From Sivonenia sp049582005 (GTDB lineage: Bacteria > Cyanobacteriota > Cyanobacteriia > Gloeobacterales > PMM-0068): a DNA stretch of 33,459 nucleotides. Below the pieces are notes generated by a model. The model did not search any database, was not told the origin of the DNA, and was given only the letters and a program-made list of their open reading frames with translations. This document shows, piece after piece, positions 15,841 through 23,681 of this stretch; positions within the stretch are counted from its first letter, which is position 1, and each line of letters begins with the position of its first letter. The stretch lies in contig JBAUTB010000090.1 in NCBI GenBank assembly GCA_049582005.1, positions 1 to 33,459 on the forward strand, written 5' to 3'. The position numbers were made by a program, and so were the translations under genes.

Positions 15841-18294
15841 GGGGTCCACATCTACATTGAGGCGGACACTGGGATGCCCTGCAAATAAAGCCAGTGCTTT
15901 GGCTATTTGTTCATAGCCTTGGAGACCCTGTGTGTTTTTGAGTAGCAGCTGCCACCGATATTGGTTTTTGACTTTCTCGATGGTGCAGGGGGCGGGGCCT
16001 AGCTGTTCTAGGCTAGGAGTTTGCAGTCGTAGATGTGCTGCTAAGGAATCTGCGCAGTCAATCACCGCTACTTCCAGACTCCCCTGGAAATGAATACACA
16101 CCAACTGGACAAAGGGTGGATAACCGAAGGTCCGACGTTCTTCTAACTCTTGCTGAATGAAGGGTTCATAGGCATGGCTTTGAACGGCATGAATCACTGG
16201 GTGATCGGGACTATAGGTTTGCAGAATAACTCTGCCCGGTTTGTCTCCGCGACCAGCCCGACCGGCCACTTGGGTCAGTGTTTGGAAGGCCCTTTCTGAG
16301 GCTCGGAAGTCCGGCAGGTTCAAAATGCCATCGGCTACCAGAATGCCGACCAAAGTGACTTCGGGTAGGTCTAGACCCTTCGTCAGCATTTGGGTGCCTA
16401 TCAGGATTTGTGCTTCCCCCCGCTGGAACTGGTCAATAATCCGCCGATGGGAACCTTTGCGGGTAGTAGTATCGCGGTCATAGCGGAGAGAAGCTAGTGC
16501 GGGGAAGAGCCGAGTGAGGTCTTCTTCAATACGCTGAGTACCGGAGCCAAAGTATTTGAGATAGGGAGAACGACACACAGGGCATTGCTCGGGCTGGGAG
16601 GCACTGTGATTACAGTAGTGGCAACGCAGCCGTTCCCCTGCTTGATGATAGGTAAGGGAGACAGCACAGTGGGGACAGGTGATCGCATAGCCACAACTGC
16701 GACACATGACAAAGGTGCTATAGCCTCTACGATTCAGGAAAAGAATTCCCTGTTCTCCACTTGTTTGCAGTTCTGATAGGGTGTGCTGGAGTAGGCGGCT
16801 AAACGGACTAAAATTCCCGTCTGCTAATTCTTCGCGCATATCGACCACGTCCACCACGGGCATGGGACGCCCTTCTACCCGGTTAGGTAACGCACAGTAG
16901 GTGGAACCAGAGGGTCGATGCTGGGCAAAGGTCTCTATGGCTGGAGTTGCTGAACCTAAGATAAGAGGAATTCTTTCAAGATGGGAGCGCCATTGGGCCA
17001 CCGTCCGGGCATGGTAGCAAGGCTGGGGTTGATCCTGCTTATAGGAGCCATCGTGTTCTTCATCGAGAATAATTAAGCCTAGGTTTTGGAGGGGCGCGAA
17101 CACTGCAGAACGGGTGCCAACGATGACTTGGGGTTCAGCAGTGAGCATCTGTCTCCAAGTGTCATAACGCTCTCCATCGGATAGGGCTGAATGATAAACT
17201 CGGACTCTGCCAGGGAAACGGGCTTCAAAGCGGTCGGTGAGTTGGGGCGTCAAACCAATTTCTGGAACCAAGACTAAGGCTGAGTGTCCCTCTTTTAAAA
17301 CAGGTGCGATCGTCTGGAGATAAACCTCGGTTTTCCCGGAGCCGGTAACTCCATGGAGCAAGGCTTGTAGATTGGTTGACGGTTTTTCAAAAAGAGTCTG
17401 GATGCGCTCTAGAGCTTGCTGTTGATGAACTGTTAAGGTCTTTGGCTGATCTGGCTGAACCCCGATTCCTCCCAAAAAACGGAGCACTTCCCGGTCTTCT
17501 AAGGTGACCCGACCGAGCTTAGCCAAGGCTTTGAGGGTGCCTGTAGTGGTTCGTGCTTTGACCAGCGCTTCCTGGACGGGGATGCTCCCTCCCAGCGCTT
17601 CTAGGACTTGCAGGACTTCCCGTTGGCGGGCTGTTAAACCTTCTAGTTGGGCATGGACGAGGGTGACGAACTTCTGGTGTTTGGGTTTGGCTGCGTTTGT
17701 TTCTAGAAAAAAGCTTTCTACCCAGCCCAGTTTTTGCAGTTCGCGCAATCCTGCTGCGGCTTGCGGCACTTTGCGCTGTAGGGCGAGCATGGCTAAATCG
17801 GGTGATTGTTCTAGGACGGCTAAAACGGCACGGGCTTTTGGACTGAAGGGTGGCGCGAAGAGGGCGGCTTGGTGGGTGGGACGTTTTTCAACGGGAATGA
17901 GGCGAACACGTCGCTGGCTGCGGGTTAAGACTCCTGGAGGGAGTACCGTCTCTAGAACTTTGGAGAGGGGCGTCAGGTAATAATCTGCAACTTTAATGAG
18001 TAGATTCCAATAACCTTCTGGAAAAAAAGCAGGGCTGATCAGTTCTAAGACCTCACGGATTTTATCGATTTCACCGTCAGCTTCTCGGATACGGGTGCAG
18101 AATCCATGCACCACTCTCGGGCCAAAGGGCACAGCGACCACTGCTCCTACCGCAAGGAGCATCGTTTCTGGTACGCGATAGGTATAGGTTCTATTACCCG
18201 CTATCGGGAGGTCCACCAGGACATCAATCAGCATCGGTTTGTGTAGACTAAGAGGCGATTGTACCCCACGGGTAATTGCAGAATTATTGATCAC
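15826..18294 (-). CDS. priA: primosomal protein N' (replication-restart helicase)
   Basis: DEAH-type 3'-5' helicase that restarts stalled replication forks. In the longest frame (822 aa) the Walker A is GVTGSGKTEVY (K321), DEEH is at 411-414, and all eight zinc cysteines are present (C531, C534, C540, C543, C558, C561, C571, C574). The late helicase motifs GTQMLTKGLDLPEV and QVAGRAGRG follow. The frame opens with a GTG at 18294, one base after the nucleoside hydrolase stop, but conservation seems to begin at MLIDVLVDLPIAGNRTY, so the ATG at 18234 is equally possible. The 3' end overlaps the convergent J-protein gene by 15 bp. Confidence 0.96.
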   Translation of the reverse strand: MINNSAITRGVQSPLSLHKPMLIDVLVDLPIAGNRTYTYRVPETMLLAVGAVVAVPFGPRVVHGFCTRIREADGEIDKIREVLELISPAFFPEGYWNLLIKVADYYLTPLSKVLETVLPPGVLTRSQRRVRLIPVEKRPTHQAALFAPPFSPKARAVLAVLEQSPDLAMLALQRKVPQAAAGLRELQKLGWVESFFLETNAAKPKHQKFVTLVHAQLEGLTARQREVLQVLEALGGSIPVQEALVKARTTTGTLKALAKLGRVTLEDREVLRFLGGIGVQPDQPKTLTVHQQQALERIQTLFEKPSTNLQALLHGVTGSGKTEVYLQTIAPVLKEGHSALVLVPEIGLTPQLTDRFEARFPGRVRVYHSALSDGERYDTWRQMLTAEPQVIVGTRSAVFAPLQNLGLIILDEEHDGSYKQDQPQPCYHARTVAQWRSHLERIPLILGSATPAIETFAQHRPSGSTYCALPNRVEGRPMPVVDVVDMREELADGNFSPFSRLLQHTLSELQTSGEQGILFLNRRGYSTFVMCRSCGYAITCPHCAVSLTYHQAGERLRCHYCNHSASQPEQCPVCRSPYLKYFGSGTQRIEEDLTRLFPALASLRYDRDTTTRKGSHRRIIDQFQRGEAQILIGTQMLTKGLDLPEVTLVGILVADGILNLPDFRASERAFQTLTQVAGRAGRGDKPGRVILQTYSPDHPVIHAVQSHAYEPFIQQELEERRTFGYPPFVQLVCIHFQGSLEVAVIDCADSLAAHLRLQTPSLEQLGPAPCTIEKVKNQYRWQLLLKNTQGLQGYEQIAKALALFAGHPSVRLNVDVDPLRIL

Positions 18295-18295
18295 A

Positions 18296-19210
18296 TCAAC
18301 GGGCCAGCGCTTCGATACTATCCAGAATCAGTTTTTTCAGAGCGTGTAGGTCCGTTACCTTGACTAGGTAACTAGACGACGAAGTGTCAGAAGTCCAAAT
18401 AATTCTTCCACGTTCTTCGAGCGGATTTTCAAGAAAGGCTGTGACTTTGAACGGTTCTGTTTCAAAGGATATCTGTCCCAAGAACAGAGCAACCGCAATA
18501 ATATCATGACAGTAAATGCCGTTAAATCCATCTACTTGCTGGTGGAAGCGACTGTAGAACTCAATACAGTGCTTGACTATTGCAGCCATTGGCGTATCAC
18601 CATAGATGAATTCATCCAACAAAAATTCTAGGGCTTCGGTCAAGTCTAGACTGACTACATAGGTTTTCAGCCTCCACTGCAAGAACTCGTAAAAAGCGGC
18701 AGGGTCTTGATAGACATTAAATTCTGCATAGGCATTGATATTGCCTGGAGTGCGGAAGGTTCCACCCATCACCCAGACTTCTTGAATCTGTTCTCGCAGG
18801 CGCGGATACGTAGCAAAGAACTGATAGGCATCCGAGAGCGGTGATAGGACAAGCACCCTTAGTGGAGATCTAAGCTCTCGTAGTGCCTGCGCCAGATTTT
18901 CTAAGCGGCCTAACACCTTATGCCCTCCAGGGGGCACTGGAAGCTCTGCTAGGCCATTTTCGCCATGGACCGCTGCTGCCGTCTGTGGAGGGGCCTCGGA
19001 TACAAAACCCCCAGACCCCAGATAGCCTTTTAGTAGTGGCGCCTTCAAGAGGGACAGGAGATACTGTAAGTTGTCTCCTACGTGTTCCAAAGACACATTG
19101 CCGGCAGAAGCGACTATATAGGATTCTTGGTCATGACCGTTGGCCTTTGCATAGTGACTGAGCGCCAAAAAATCATCAATGCCTGGGTCGGTAAATATTA
19201 GGTCCGTCAT
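18296..19210 (-). CDS. inosine-uridine-type nucleoside hydrolase
   Basis: Hydrolyses the N-glycosidic bond of nucleosides (or a related ribonucleoside) in purine or pyrimidine salvage. From ATG 19210 it is 304 aa. The Ca2+-binding motif FTDPGIDDFLAL has D8, D12 and D13. The substrate loop GNINAYAEFNVYQDP and a C-terminal GIYCHDIIAV with a His-Asp pair are also as in the family, so the active site looks intact. I prefer ATG 19210 to a TTG at 19255, which adds an unconserved tail overlapping ycf36. It is directly upstream of priA and divergent from ycf36. Exact substrate unknown. Confidence 0.9.
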   Translation of the reverse strand: MTDLIFTDPGIDDFLALSHYAKANGHDQESYIVASAGNVSLEHVGDNLQYLLSLLKAPLLKGYLGSGGFVSEAPPQTAAAVHGENGLAELPVPPGGHKVLGRLENLAQALRELRSPLRVLVLSPLSDAYQFFATYPRLREQIQEVWVMGGTFRTPGNINAYAEFNVYQDPAAFYEFLQWRLKTYVVSLDLTEALEFLLDEFIYGDTPMAAIVKHCIEFYSRFHQQVDGFNGIYCHDIIAVALFLGQISFETEPFKVTAFLENPLEERGRIIWTSDTSSSSYLVKVTDLHALKKLILDSIEALAR

Positions 19211-19224
19211 AGTATTAAAAGCAT

Positions 19225-19728
19225 ATGCCCTCCAACAAACAAGCCAGCCTACCAATTCCGAAAGAACAGCGACCGATCAATGAGTATCAGGAACTCTGTG
19301 ATTCGTTCTTTTTCCGTTGGGCCACCATAGAGCCCCGGCGGTATATCGTCGGTTTGGTAGCGGTGTGGAGTGGAGCTTGGCTTATTGCGGGACCAGTGGC
19401 TGCTTTTAGCTTTGAACCTACCACTGCTCCTCTTTTGTTTTTTTTGGCCGGAGCCGCAGGAGCGGGCTTAGTACTCTCTCTGGTGATGGCCCGTCTTTAC
19501 TTGGGCTGGTTTTATGTATATGACCGTTTAGTCAGTGCCAGGGTTAGCTATGAGGAAACGGGCTGGCATGATGGCAGTTATTGGAAAAAACCAGCAGAGG
19601 AATTAGCAAAAGACCGCTTGCTGGTCCAATATCGGGTCTTCCCCGTGATCCGTAGGCTTAGACGTACGCTCGCAGTAGTCGCCGTTTTAGGATGCCTTGA
19701 TGCAGTGGCTTGGTGGTGGTTACTTTAG
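19225..19728 (+). CDS. ycf36: Ycf36/CGLD27-family membrane protein
   Basis: Member of the DUF1230 family (Ycf36; CGLD27 in plants and algae), conserved across the green lineage and cyanobacteria. In Arabidopsis it is linked to iron-deficiency response, but its biochemical role is unknown. The family N-terminal signature PIPKEQRPINEYQELCDSFF and FRWATIEP is clear, followed by hydrophobic segments at about 42-62, 68-95 and 148-166. The 167-aa length is typical. It starts 14 bp from the divergent nucleoside hydrolase, so their promoters overlap the genes. Its stop overlaps the stop of the convergent zinc-ribbon gene. Confidence 0.88.
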   Translation: MPSNKQASLPIPKEQRPINEYQELCDSFFFRWATIEPRRYIVGLVAVWSGAWLIAGPVAAFSFEPTTAPLLFFLAGAAGAGLVLSLVMARLYLGWFYVYDRLVSARVSYEETGWHDGSYWKKPAEELAKDRLLVQYRVFPVIRRLRRTLAVVAVLGCLDAVAWWWLL

Positions 19729-20156
19729 GCATGAGCGTGATTGGATGGACTCGTCTGTAGCTCTTGCATTTCTTGCATGGGGCAGAGGTTGCAGGCAGGA
19801 GGAGCCAAAACCACATTGCGCGGGGTCGGGATTGGGTCTGAGCAACGCACACAATAGTCAAATTCGAACCGTGAATGAATCAGCTGAGCAAATGAGTGGG
19901 CATCGCCTTCAATGTAGAGATTGAGGAATTCTCCGCTACTAATGAGCCGCTCAATAAAATTGTTGAACTCATCGGTATAGTTTCCCCGCCCGTCATAAAC
20001 CGAAAGCGAGAAAGCAAGGGTTTTACCCTTCTCACTGATCAAACATCGACCTCGATTGACATGATGAGCAATGTAGTGCTTCAGGTCATAAAAACTAGCC
20101 ACGGTGGATGCCTTTTTGTATTCATAAATCAAGCTTATCTCGCAGAAGAGAGGCAC
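19725..20156 (-). CDS. conserved-looking protein with C-terminal zinc ribbon
   Basis: No named family recognised. Starting from GTG 20156 it gives VPLFCEISLIYEYKKAST, about 143 aa. The C-terminus has two C-x2-C pairs, DYCVRCSDP and ACNLCP, separated by about 18 residues, which could bind zinc as a ribbon. The middle contains GRCLISEKGKTLAFSLSVYD and EFNNFIERLISSGEFLNLY, which resemble a compact mixed fold. The frame stays open to 20249, but that would overlap the HAD gene by 41 bp, so I prefer the GTG; the start is uncertain. A 12-bp palindrome ATATAGCTATAT (20189-20200) sits just upstream and could be a promoter element. Confidence 0.65.
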   Translation of the reverse strand: MPLFCEISLIYEYKKASTVASFYDLKHYIAHHVNRGRCLISEKGKTLAFSLSVYDGRGNYTDEFNNFIERLISSGEFLNLYIEGDAHSFAQLIHSRFEFDYCVRCSDPIPTPRNVVLAPPACNLCPMQEMQELQTSPSNHAHA

Positions 20157-20208
20157 ATGGCTAACGATATGAAAAGACCAGATGCTTAATATAGCTATAT
20201 AAAACAGC

Positions 20209-21015
20209 TTAAAGGGTAATGAACTTATGTATGGCGACCGCCACACCATCTTCTTCTACGCCAGGAGCAATCCAGTCTGCTTGTTCTTGAACCCTGATTG
20301 GGCCACTCTTCATGGCTATTCCTAAACCCGCATATTCAATCATTTCTAAATCATTAAAATTGTCCCCAATGCAAATTACTTCATCTGCAGTAATTTCTAA
20401 TATTTTTTCTGCCAAAAATTTGACGGCATTTCCTTTACTTGCACTAGGGTGCGCTACTTCGACGAAAAAATCAGTAGAACGAGTGAGATAAAGCGCTTCT
20501 GGTTGGTATTTTTCCTTGAGTAAGGCCAAAATTTCATCCATAATCTTGGCATTTTTGCCCACTGCCAAAATTTTGGTTGGTTCTGCCGTCAAAACTTGGA
20601 ATAGATCGGAAACCACTACAGGTTCTACCCCCGAACGTTTGGCATAGGCCACCGTCTCTGGAGAAAGGCTCCCTACATAGAGAGAATCGTTTAGATATAC
20701 ATGGAGGGAAACGTCCATCTGTGCAAGGAAAGAGAGGACTTCCAAGGCATCCTCTAAGGGGACGGGCTCATGAAGATAGACCCGATTGTCTTTGGGGTCC
20801 TTGATCAAAGCACCTTGATAGCTGATGAGCGGTAGGGGCGACTCTAGCAAGCGATGAAATCTGAGGGCCGAGCGATACATCCTTCCCGTGGCAAGGGCGA
20901 GTTTAACCCCCGCTTGCTGTGCCTTGTTTAAGGCTTCTACTACAGGAGGCGTCGGGTTAGCGGTATCACCCAGTATGGTTCCATCGATGTCTACCACCAA
21001 AAGCTTATAGTCCAC
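20209..21015 (-). CDS. Cof-type HAD-superfamily hydrolase (HAD-IIB)
   Basis: Probable cytosolic phosphatase acting on a sugar phosphate or cofactor phosphate. Motif I DIDGTILGD contains the nucleophile Asp and the acid/base Asp at residues 9 and 11. Motif II is LATGR, and motif IV is GDNFNDLEMIEYAGLGIAM with the Mg-binding aspartates. The 268-aa length and the cap inserted between motifs II and III are typical of Cof/IIB phosphatases. Substrate cannot be predicted. A dyad at 21072-21099 lies about 57 bp upstream of the start. Confidence 0.9.
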   Translation of the reverse strand: MDYKLLVVDIDGTILGDTANPTPPVVEALNKAQQAGVKLALATGRMYRSALRFHRLLESPLPLISYQGALIKDPKDNRVYLHEPVPLEDALEVLSFLAQMDVSLHVYLNDSLYVGSLSPETVAYAKRSGVEPVVVSDLFQVLTAEPTKILAVGKNAKIMDEILALLKEKYQPEALYLTRSTDFFVEVAHPSASKGNAVKFLAEKILEITADEVICIGDNFNDLEMIEYAGLGIAMKSGPIRVQEQADWIAPGVEEDGVAVAIHKFITL

Positions 21016-21071
21016 GGGGTTTTCTTCCTGAAGGTCTGCCTAGAAGAGCCTAACTCAGGTTTGTGCGTGCC

Positions 21072-21099
21072 GATAAGTAGGATCCGTCCCATACTTATC
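21072..21099. promoter_or_regulatory. dyad upstream of HAD gene
   Basis: GATAAGTA (21072-21079) and TACTTATC (21092-21099) are perfect 8-bp inverted arms separated by 12 bp. The dyad lies about 57 bp upstream of the minus-strand HAD start and could be an operator for that gene. The binding factor is unknown. Confidence 0.35.
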
Positions 21100-21148
21100 C
21101 GGTTATTGGCCCCCACTGTCCCTACTCACTTTTTGATTTAGGAACTTA

Positions 21149-21187
21149 TAGTCCTTTGACACACGTCTAGTCCTTCTGACGCACGTC
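21149..21187. repeat. imperfect 19/20-bp tandem repeat
   Basis: Copy 1 is TAGTCCTTTGACACACGTC (21149-21167) and copy 2 is TAGTCCTTCTGACGCACGTC (21168-21187), head to tail. They differ by a one-base insertion and one or two substitutions. The spacing of about two helical turns fits tandem binding sites, but a simple local duplication is possible. Confidence 0.6.
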
Positions 21188-21371
21188 CTCCCTTCTAGCC
21201 TTATAGAGGCTTCTGGTAGGCTGTTATGCGTTGCTTTCTCCCGCTTTCGTTAATTTCTTTGTATGTGGATATGTAGCCGTGAACACTTACAGCACGAACC
21301 TTGTTAAGCTAAATTGTCAAGTCAAATTTAATTTGAATTACTCTTGTAGTATCTTCTCAAGCAGAGTGTTA

Positions 21372-21513
21372 ACTGTTACTGAGCAGGTTGGAGCCTGAAA
21401 TAACAGTGCTGCTATGGCAGAGGTTCTCTCTATTAGCTTATTTGGTTGCAGATGGCGGACTGTATCCGCTAGATCTGCAGGCCCTCTTGGTCTATGGCCA
21501 AGGGTTTTATACT
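21372..21513 (+). ncRNA. candidate structured RNA or leader with intrinsic terminator
   Basis: Four consecutive hairpins are visible. H1 at 21372-21407 has ACTGTTA/TAACAGT, then CAGG/CCTG. H2 at 21409-21420 is CTGC tatg GCAG. H3 at 21447-21479 has TGCAGAT/ATCTGCA plus GCGGA/TCCGC around a 5-nt loop. H4 at 21482-21504 is CCCTCTTGG/CCAAGGG with a small bulge and is followed directly by TTTTATACTT. An AT-rich palindrome lies just upstream. This fits a small RNA of roughly 140-160 nt, or an attenuated leader for the HAMP gene that begins at 21605. No known family (tmRNA, RNase P, SRP RNA) fits. Confidence 0.45.
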
Positions 21514-21604
21514 TCGTCCATCGCCTTGCCCTCGAGGTAGAGGGATAGCGTAAGGATTTAAGAGGCAAGACTGGGGTAGTTTTCGGTAAAGCAGGAAGGT
21601 GAAG

Positions 21605-22021
21605 ATGAAGACGAATAAGAACAATTGGGCCTTGACCTACAAAATTGGAGTAACCTTTGCTGTTGCTTTTATCGTTCCTGTCCTAATTTGTTCAGCATTT
21701 CTAGGGATAATTATCTCTACGTTGCCTAAAGACTCCGAACCGATGAATTTTGCTAATCTGCTGTTCCAAGTTAGCGGCTTCTGTATCTCGGTGTTTGGTG
21801 TCTCTTTGTTGGTGTTGTATATTTTTCTGCGGCAGGAGCTACTTCTGCCCGTGCGGAGAATTGCTTATCAAGTCCAGCAAATGAGCCGAGGCATCACTAA
21901 CCAGGAAATTCAGGCTCCTTATGGTGGTGAATTGGGTGTTCTAGTATCTAGTTTTAATCGGATGAAACGCGCGTTGCAGCGGGAAGAATCCAAACAAATT
22001 CGTGGGGGAAACACACCCTGA
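21605..22021 (+). CDS. stand-alone TM-HAMP protein
   Basis: From ATG 21605 it is 138 aa. It has two hydrophobic helices (about 13-40 and 52-76) separated by a very short loop. A HAMP-like region then runs to about 125, with LLPVRRIAYQVQQMSRG and GELGVLVSSFNRMKRAL. HAMP domains usually relay signals to a kinase or methyl-accepting output, but none is attached here. The ATG is preferred because AGGAAGG (21593-21599) sits 5 bp upstream; a GTG at 21599 overlaps that site. The fusion gene at 22088 follows on the same strand, so the two may act together. Function is inferred only. Confidence 0.8.
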   Translation: MKTNKNNWALTYKIGVTFAVAFIVPVLICSAFLGIIISTLPKDSEPMNFANLLFQVSGFCISVFGVSLLVLYIFLRQELLLPVRRIAYQVQQMSRGITNQEIQAPYGGELGVLVSSFNRMKRALQREESKQIRGGNTP

Positions 22022-22087
22022 TAAATCATGGTGTATACAGGTTTTAATATAAGTTTTTTGTCTCCTCCCTAATCACGGATTTTTCTT

Positions 22088-23665
22088 ATGACGATGCCAC
22101 AGCCTACTAAATTGAAATGTCGCACCTGTGGCTTCGATGGTAATCCCACCGATGCCAAACGCTGTATGGTTTGTGACGAGCGGCTTGGAAAAACTTCTGC
22201 TTTGGACTTTTTGGTATCCCCTTTAGGGATTTTTGGGGCTATTGGGCTTGTCGCGTTAGGGATATTCGGCTGGAGTAGCTTTTCTAGCCTAGGGACCAAT
22301 GCTGACCGACCGACTGTGGCTGCGGGCACAGTCCAACTTACTGGCAGTGCGGACAGTTGGGCTGGCTATTTCTGGCTTCGGCAGGGAGCGGATCCCCAAA
22401 GTGTCTTCGGTAAGCTTCTTCAAAGTAATGGTCTTTCCTTGAAATATGAGGATGAGCCAGATCAGGCTAAGCGCGCGCAGAAGATGTCTGTAGGTCTTTA
22501 TGATGTCGCTATGACAACGGCTGACCAAGTCTTGACCAACCCGTTTGGGGGCAATATCGTCGCGATGGTCGATGTCTCGGCGGGTGGAGATGCGGTGGTA
22601 TTGCGCAAAGGGCTGAGTTCCCTTGATGACATCAAACCCGATATGAAGGTCGCCTATGCCCGTGCGACTCCGAGCGAGACCCTCTTGCGCACCCTGGCGC
22701 TGCGCTTTGAAGCAGTTGACCTCAAGCGGCTGAAAGCGGTAGAAGTGACGGTGGCCGATGAGGCGTGGGCATTGCTTAAAGAAGGAAAAGTCGACGTTGC
22801 TGTTGTCTGGCAGCCGTTTACGGGCCTTGCTCGACGCGAGGGATTTGCTATACCCCTGACCAGTGCCGATGCCAAAAACGTCATTCTCGATGTACTGCTT
22901 GCTTCCAAGAAAATGGATCCCGTGATCGTACAAAAGTTTGTCTCATCCTACTGTCAGGCCGTGCAATACTACGTCAGCCGGCCTAATGAACTGCGGAAGG
23001 CTGTTGGCGTAGACAGTAAAGTCTCAGGGCAAGAATTGGCTGAACTATCTCAGGGTATCAACTTCGTTCCCTGTGAAGAATCCAATAATATTTGGTTCCA
23101 GGGGGGCTTATTTGAACAGCGCAAACTTGTCATCGCGGAAATTGTCAGAGCGAATGGTAAACAAGAACTGCTGGATCCACAGCCGCTTTTGGTCTACACA
23201 AAAGCCGATGAGCAAAGACGAGGGGCCATTGCTTCGCTCGATCCAAGTCTGGTTGCCCCCGTTAAAACATCACAGAAACCCAATCAGTTCGCTCCCTTAC
23301 CGACCAAGGAAGCAACAGCGCGTCCTGTCGTCGGTTCTTTGCGGATTGACAAAATTAATTTTGCTACCAATTCTGCTAGCCTCACCCCAGCAAGTGTGCA
23401 GGTTCTAGAGCGTTTCCGTTCGACCCTAGATGATTTTCCAGGGCTCAGGGTTCTGGTGGCTGGGCACACTTCTAGCTTCGGTGACCCTAAGGCAAATCAG
23501 ATTCTTTCTCAAGCCAGAGCCAATGCAGTGGTCAACTTTTTTGTATCCAAAGGCTATCCCCGTGGCCGCTTCAATGCTATTGGTTATGGTTCTAGCAAAC
23601 CTTTGCCTAAAACTCCGCCCAGTTCTTCTGTGAACCAGCGCACAGAGATCAAATTGATTCGATGA
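22088..23665 (+). CDS. zinc-ribbon / TM / solute-binding-like / OmpA-like fusion protein
   Basis: A 525-aa multidomain envelope protein. The cytoplasmic N-terminus has a zinc-ribbon motif with C11, C14, C26 and C29. A single TM helix at about 45-66 is followed by a periplasmic domain at about 75-370 that resembles the NitT/TauT or phosphate type of substrate-binding protein (MKVAYARATPSETLLR, KVDVAVVWQPF). The C-terminal OmpA-like domain (about 416-525) has the core GHTSSFGDPKANQILSQARA. In typical peptidoglycan-binding OmpA domains the residue after GHT is Asp; here it is S462, while R477 of the LSQARA stretch is kept. It lies 66 bp after the HAMP gene. Confidence 0.85.
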   Translation: MTMPQPTKLKCRTCGFDGNPTDAKRCMVCDERLGKTSALDFLVSPLGIFGAIGLVALGIFGWSSFSSLGTNADRPTVAAGTVQLTGSADSWAGYFWLRQGADPQSVFGKLLQSNGLSLKYEDEPDQAKRAQKMSVGLYDVAMTTADQVLTNPFGGNIVAMVDVSAGGDAVVLRKGLSSLDDIKPDMKVAYARATPSETLLRTLALRFEAVDLKRLKAVEVTVADEAWALLKEGKVDVAVVWQPFTGLARREGFAIPLTSADAKNVILDVLLASKKMDPVIVQKFVSSYCQAVQYYVSRPNELRKAVGVDSKVSGQELAELSQGINFVPCEESNNIWFQGGLFEQRKLVIAEIVRANGKQELLDPQPLLVYTKADEQRRGAIASLDPSLVAPVKTSQKPNQFAPLPTKEATARPVVGSLRIDKINFATNSASLTPASVQVLERFRSTLDDFPGLRVLVAGHTSSFGDPKANQILSQARANAVVNFFVSKGYPRGRFNAIGYGSSKPLPKTPPSSSVNQRTEIKLIR

Positions 23666-23681
23666 TACAGGGTCATCTCCT

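Larger units (their letters stand above)
21016..21604. other. 589-bp gene-free region with several dyads and repeats
   Basis: No convincing gene. In order it holds: a dyad at 21072-21099; an imperfect 19/20-bp tandem repeat at 21149-21187; a 15-bp AT-rich palindrome TCAAATTTAATTTGA at 21322-21336; four hairpins at 21372-21504 (listed separately); and a further possible stem, CCCTC gaggta GAGGG, near 21527-21544. A 76-codon minus-strand frame (21338-21568) is basic and Arg/Thr-rich, matches nothing I know and crosses the hairpins, so I do not call it a gene. Confidence 0.6.

Noticed and set aside
21338..21568. 76-codon minus-strand frame in the intergenic region
   Set aside because: Arg/Thr-rich, no family resemblance, and it runs through the four hairpins. 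It is better explained as non-coding.
22289..22933. 214-codon minus-strand frame inside the OmpA-fusion gene
   Set aside because: It is a shadow of the well-supported plus-strand gene and has no recognisable domain.
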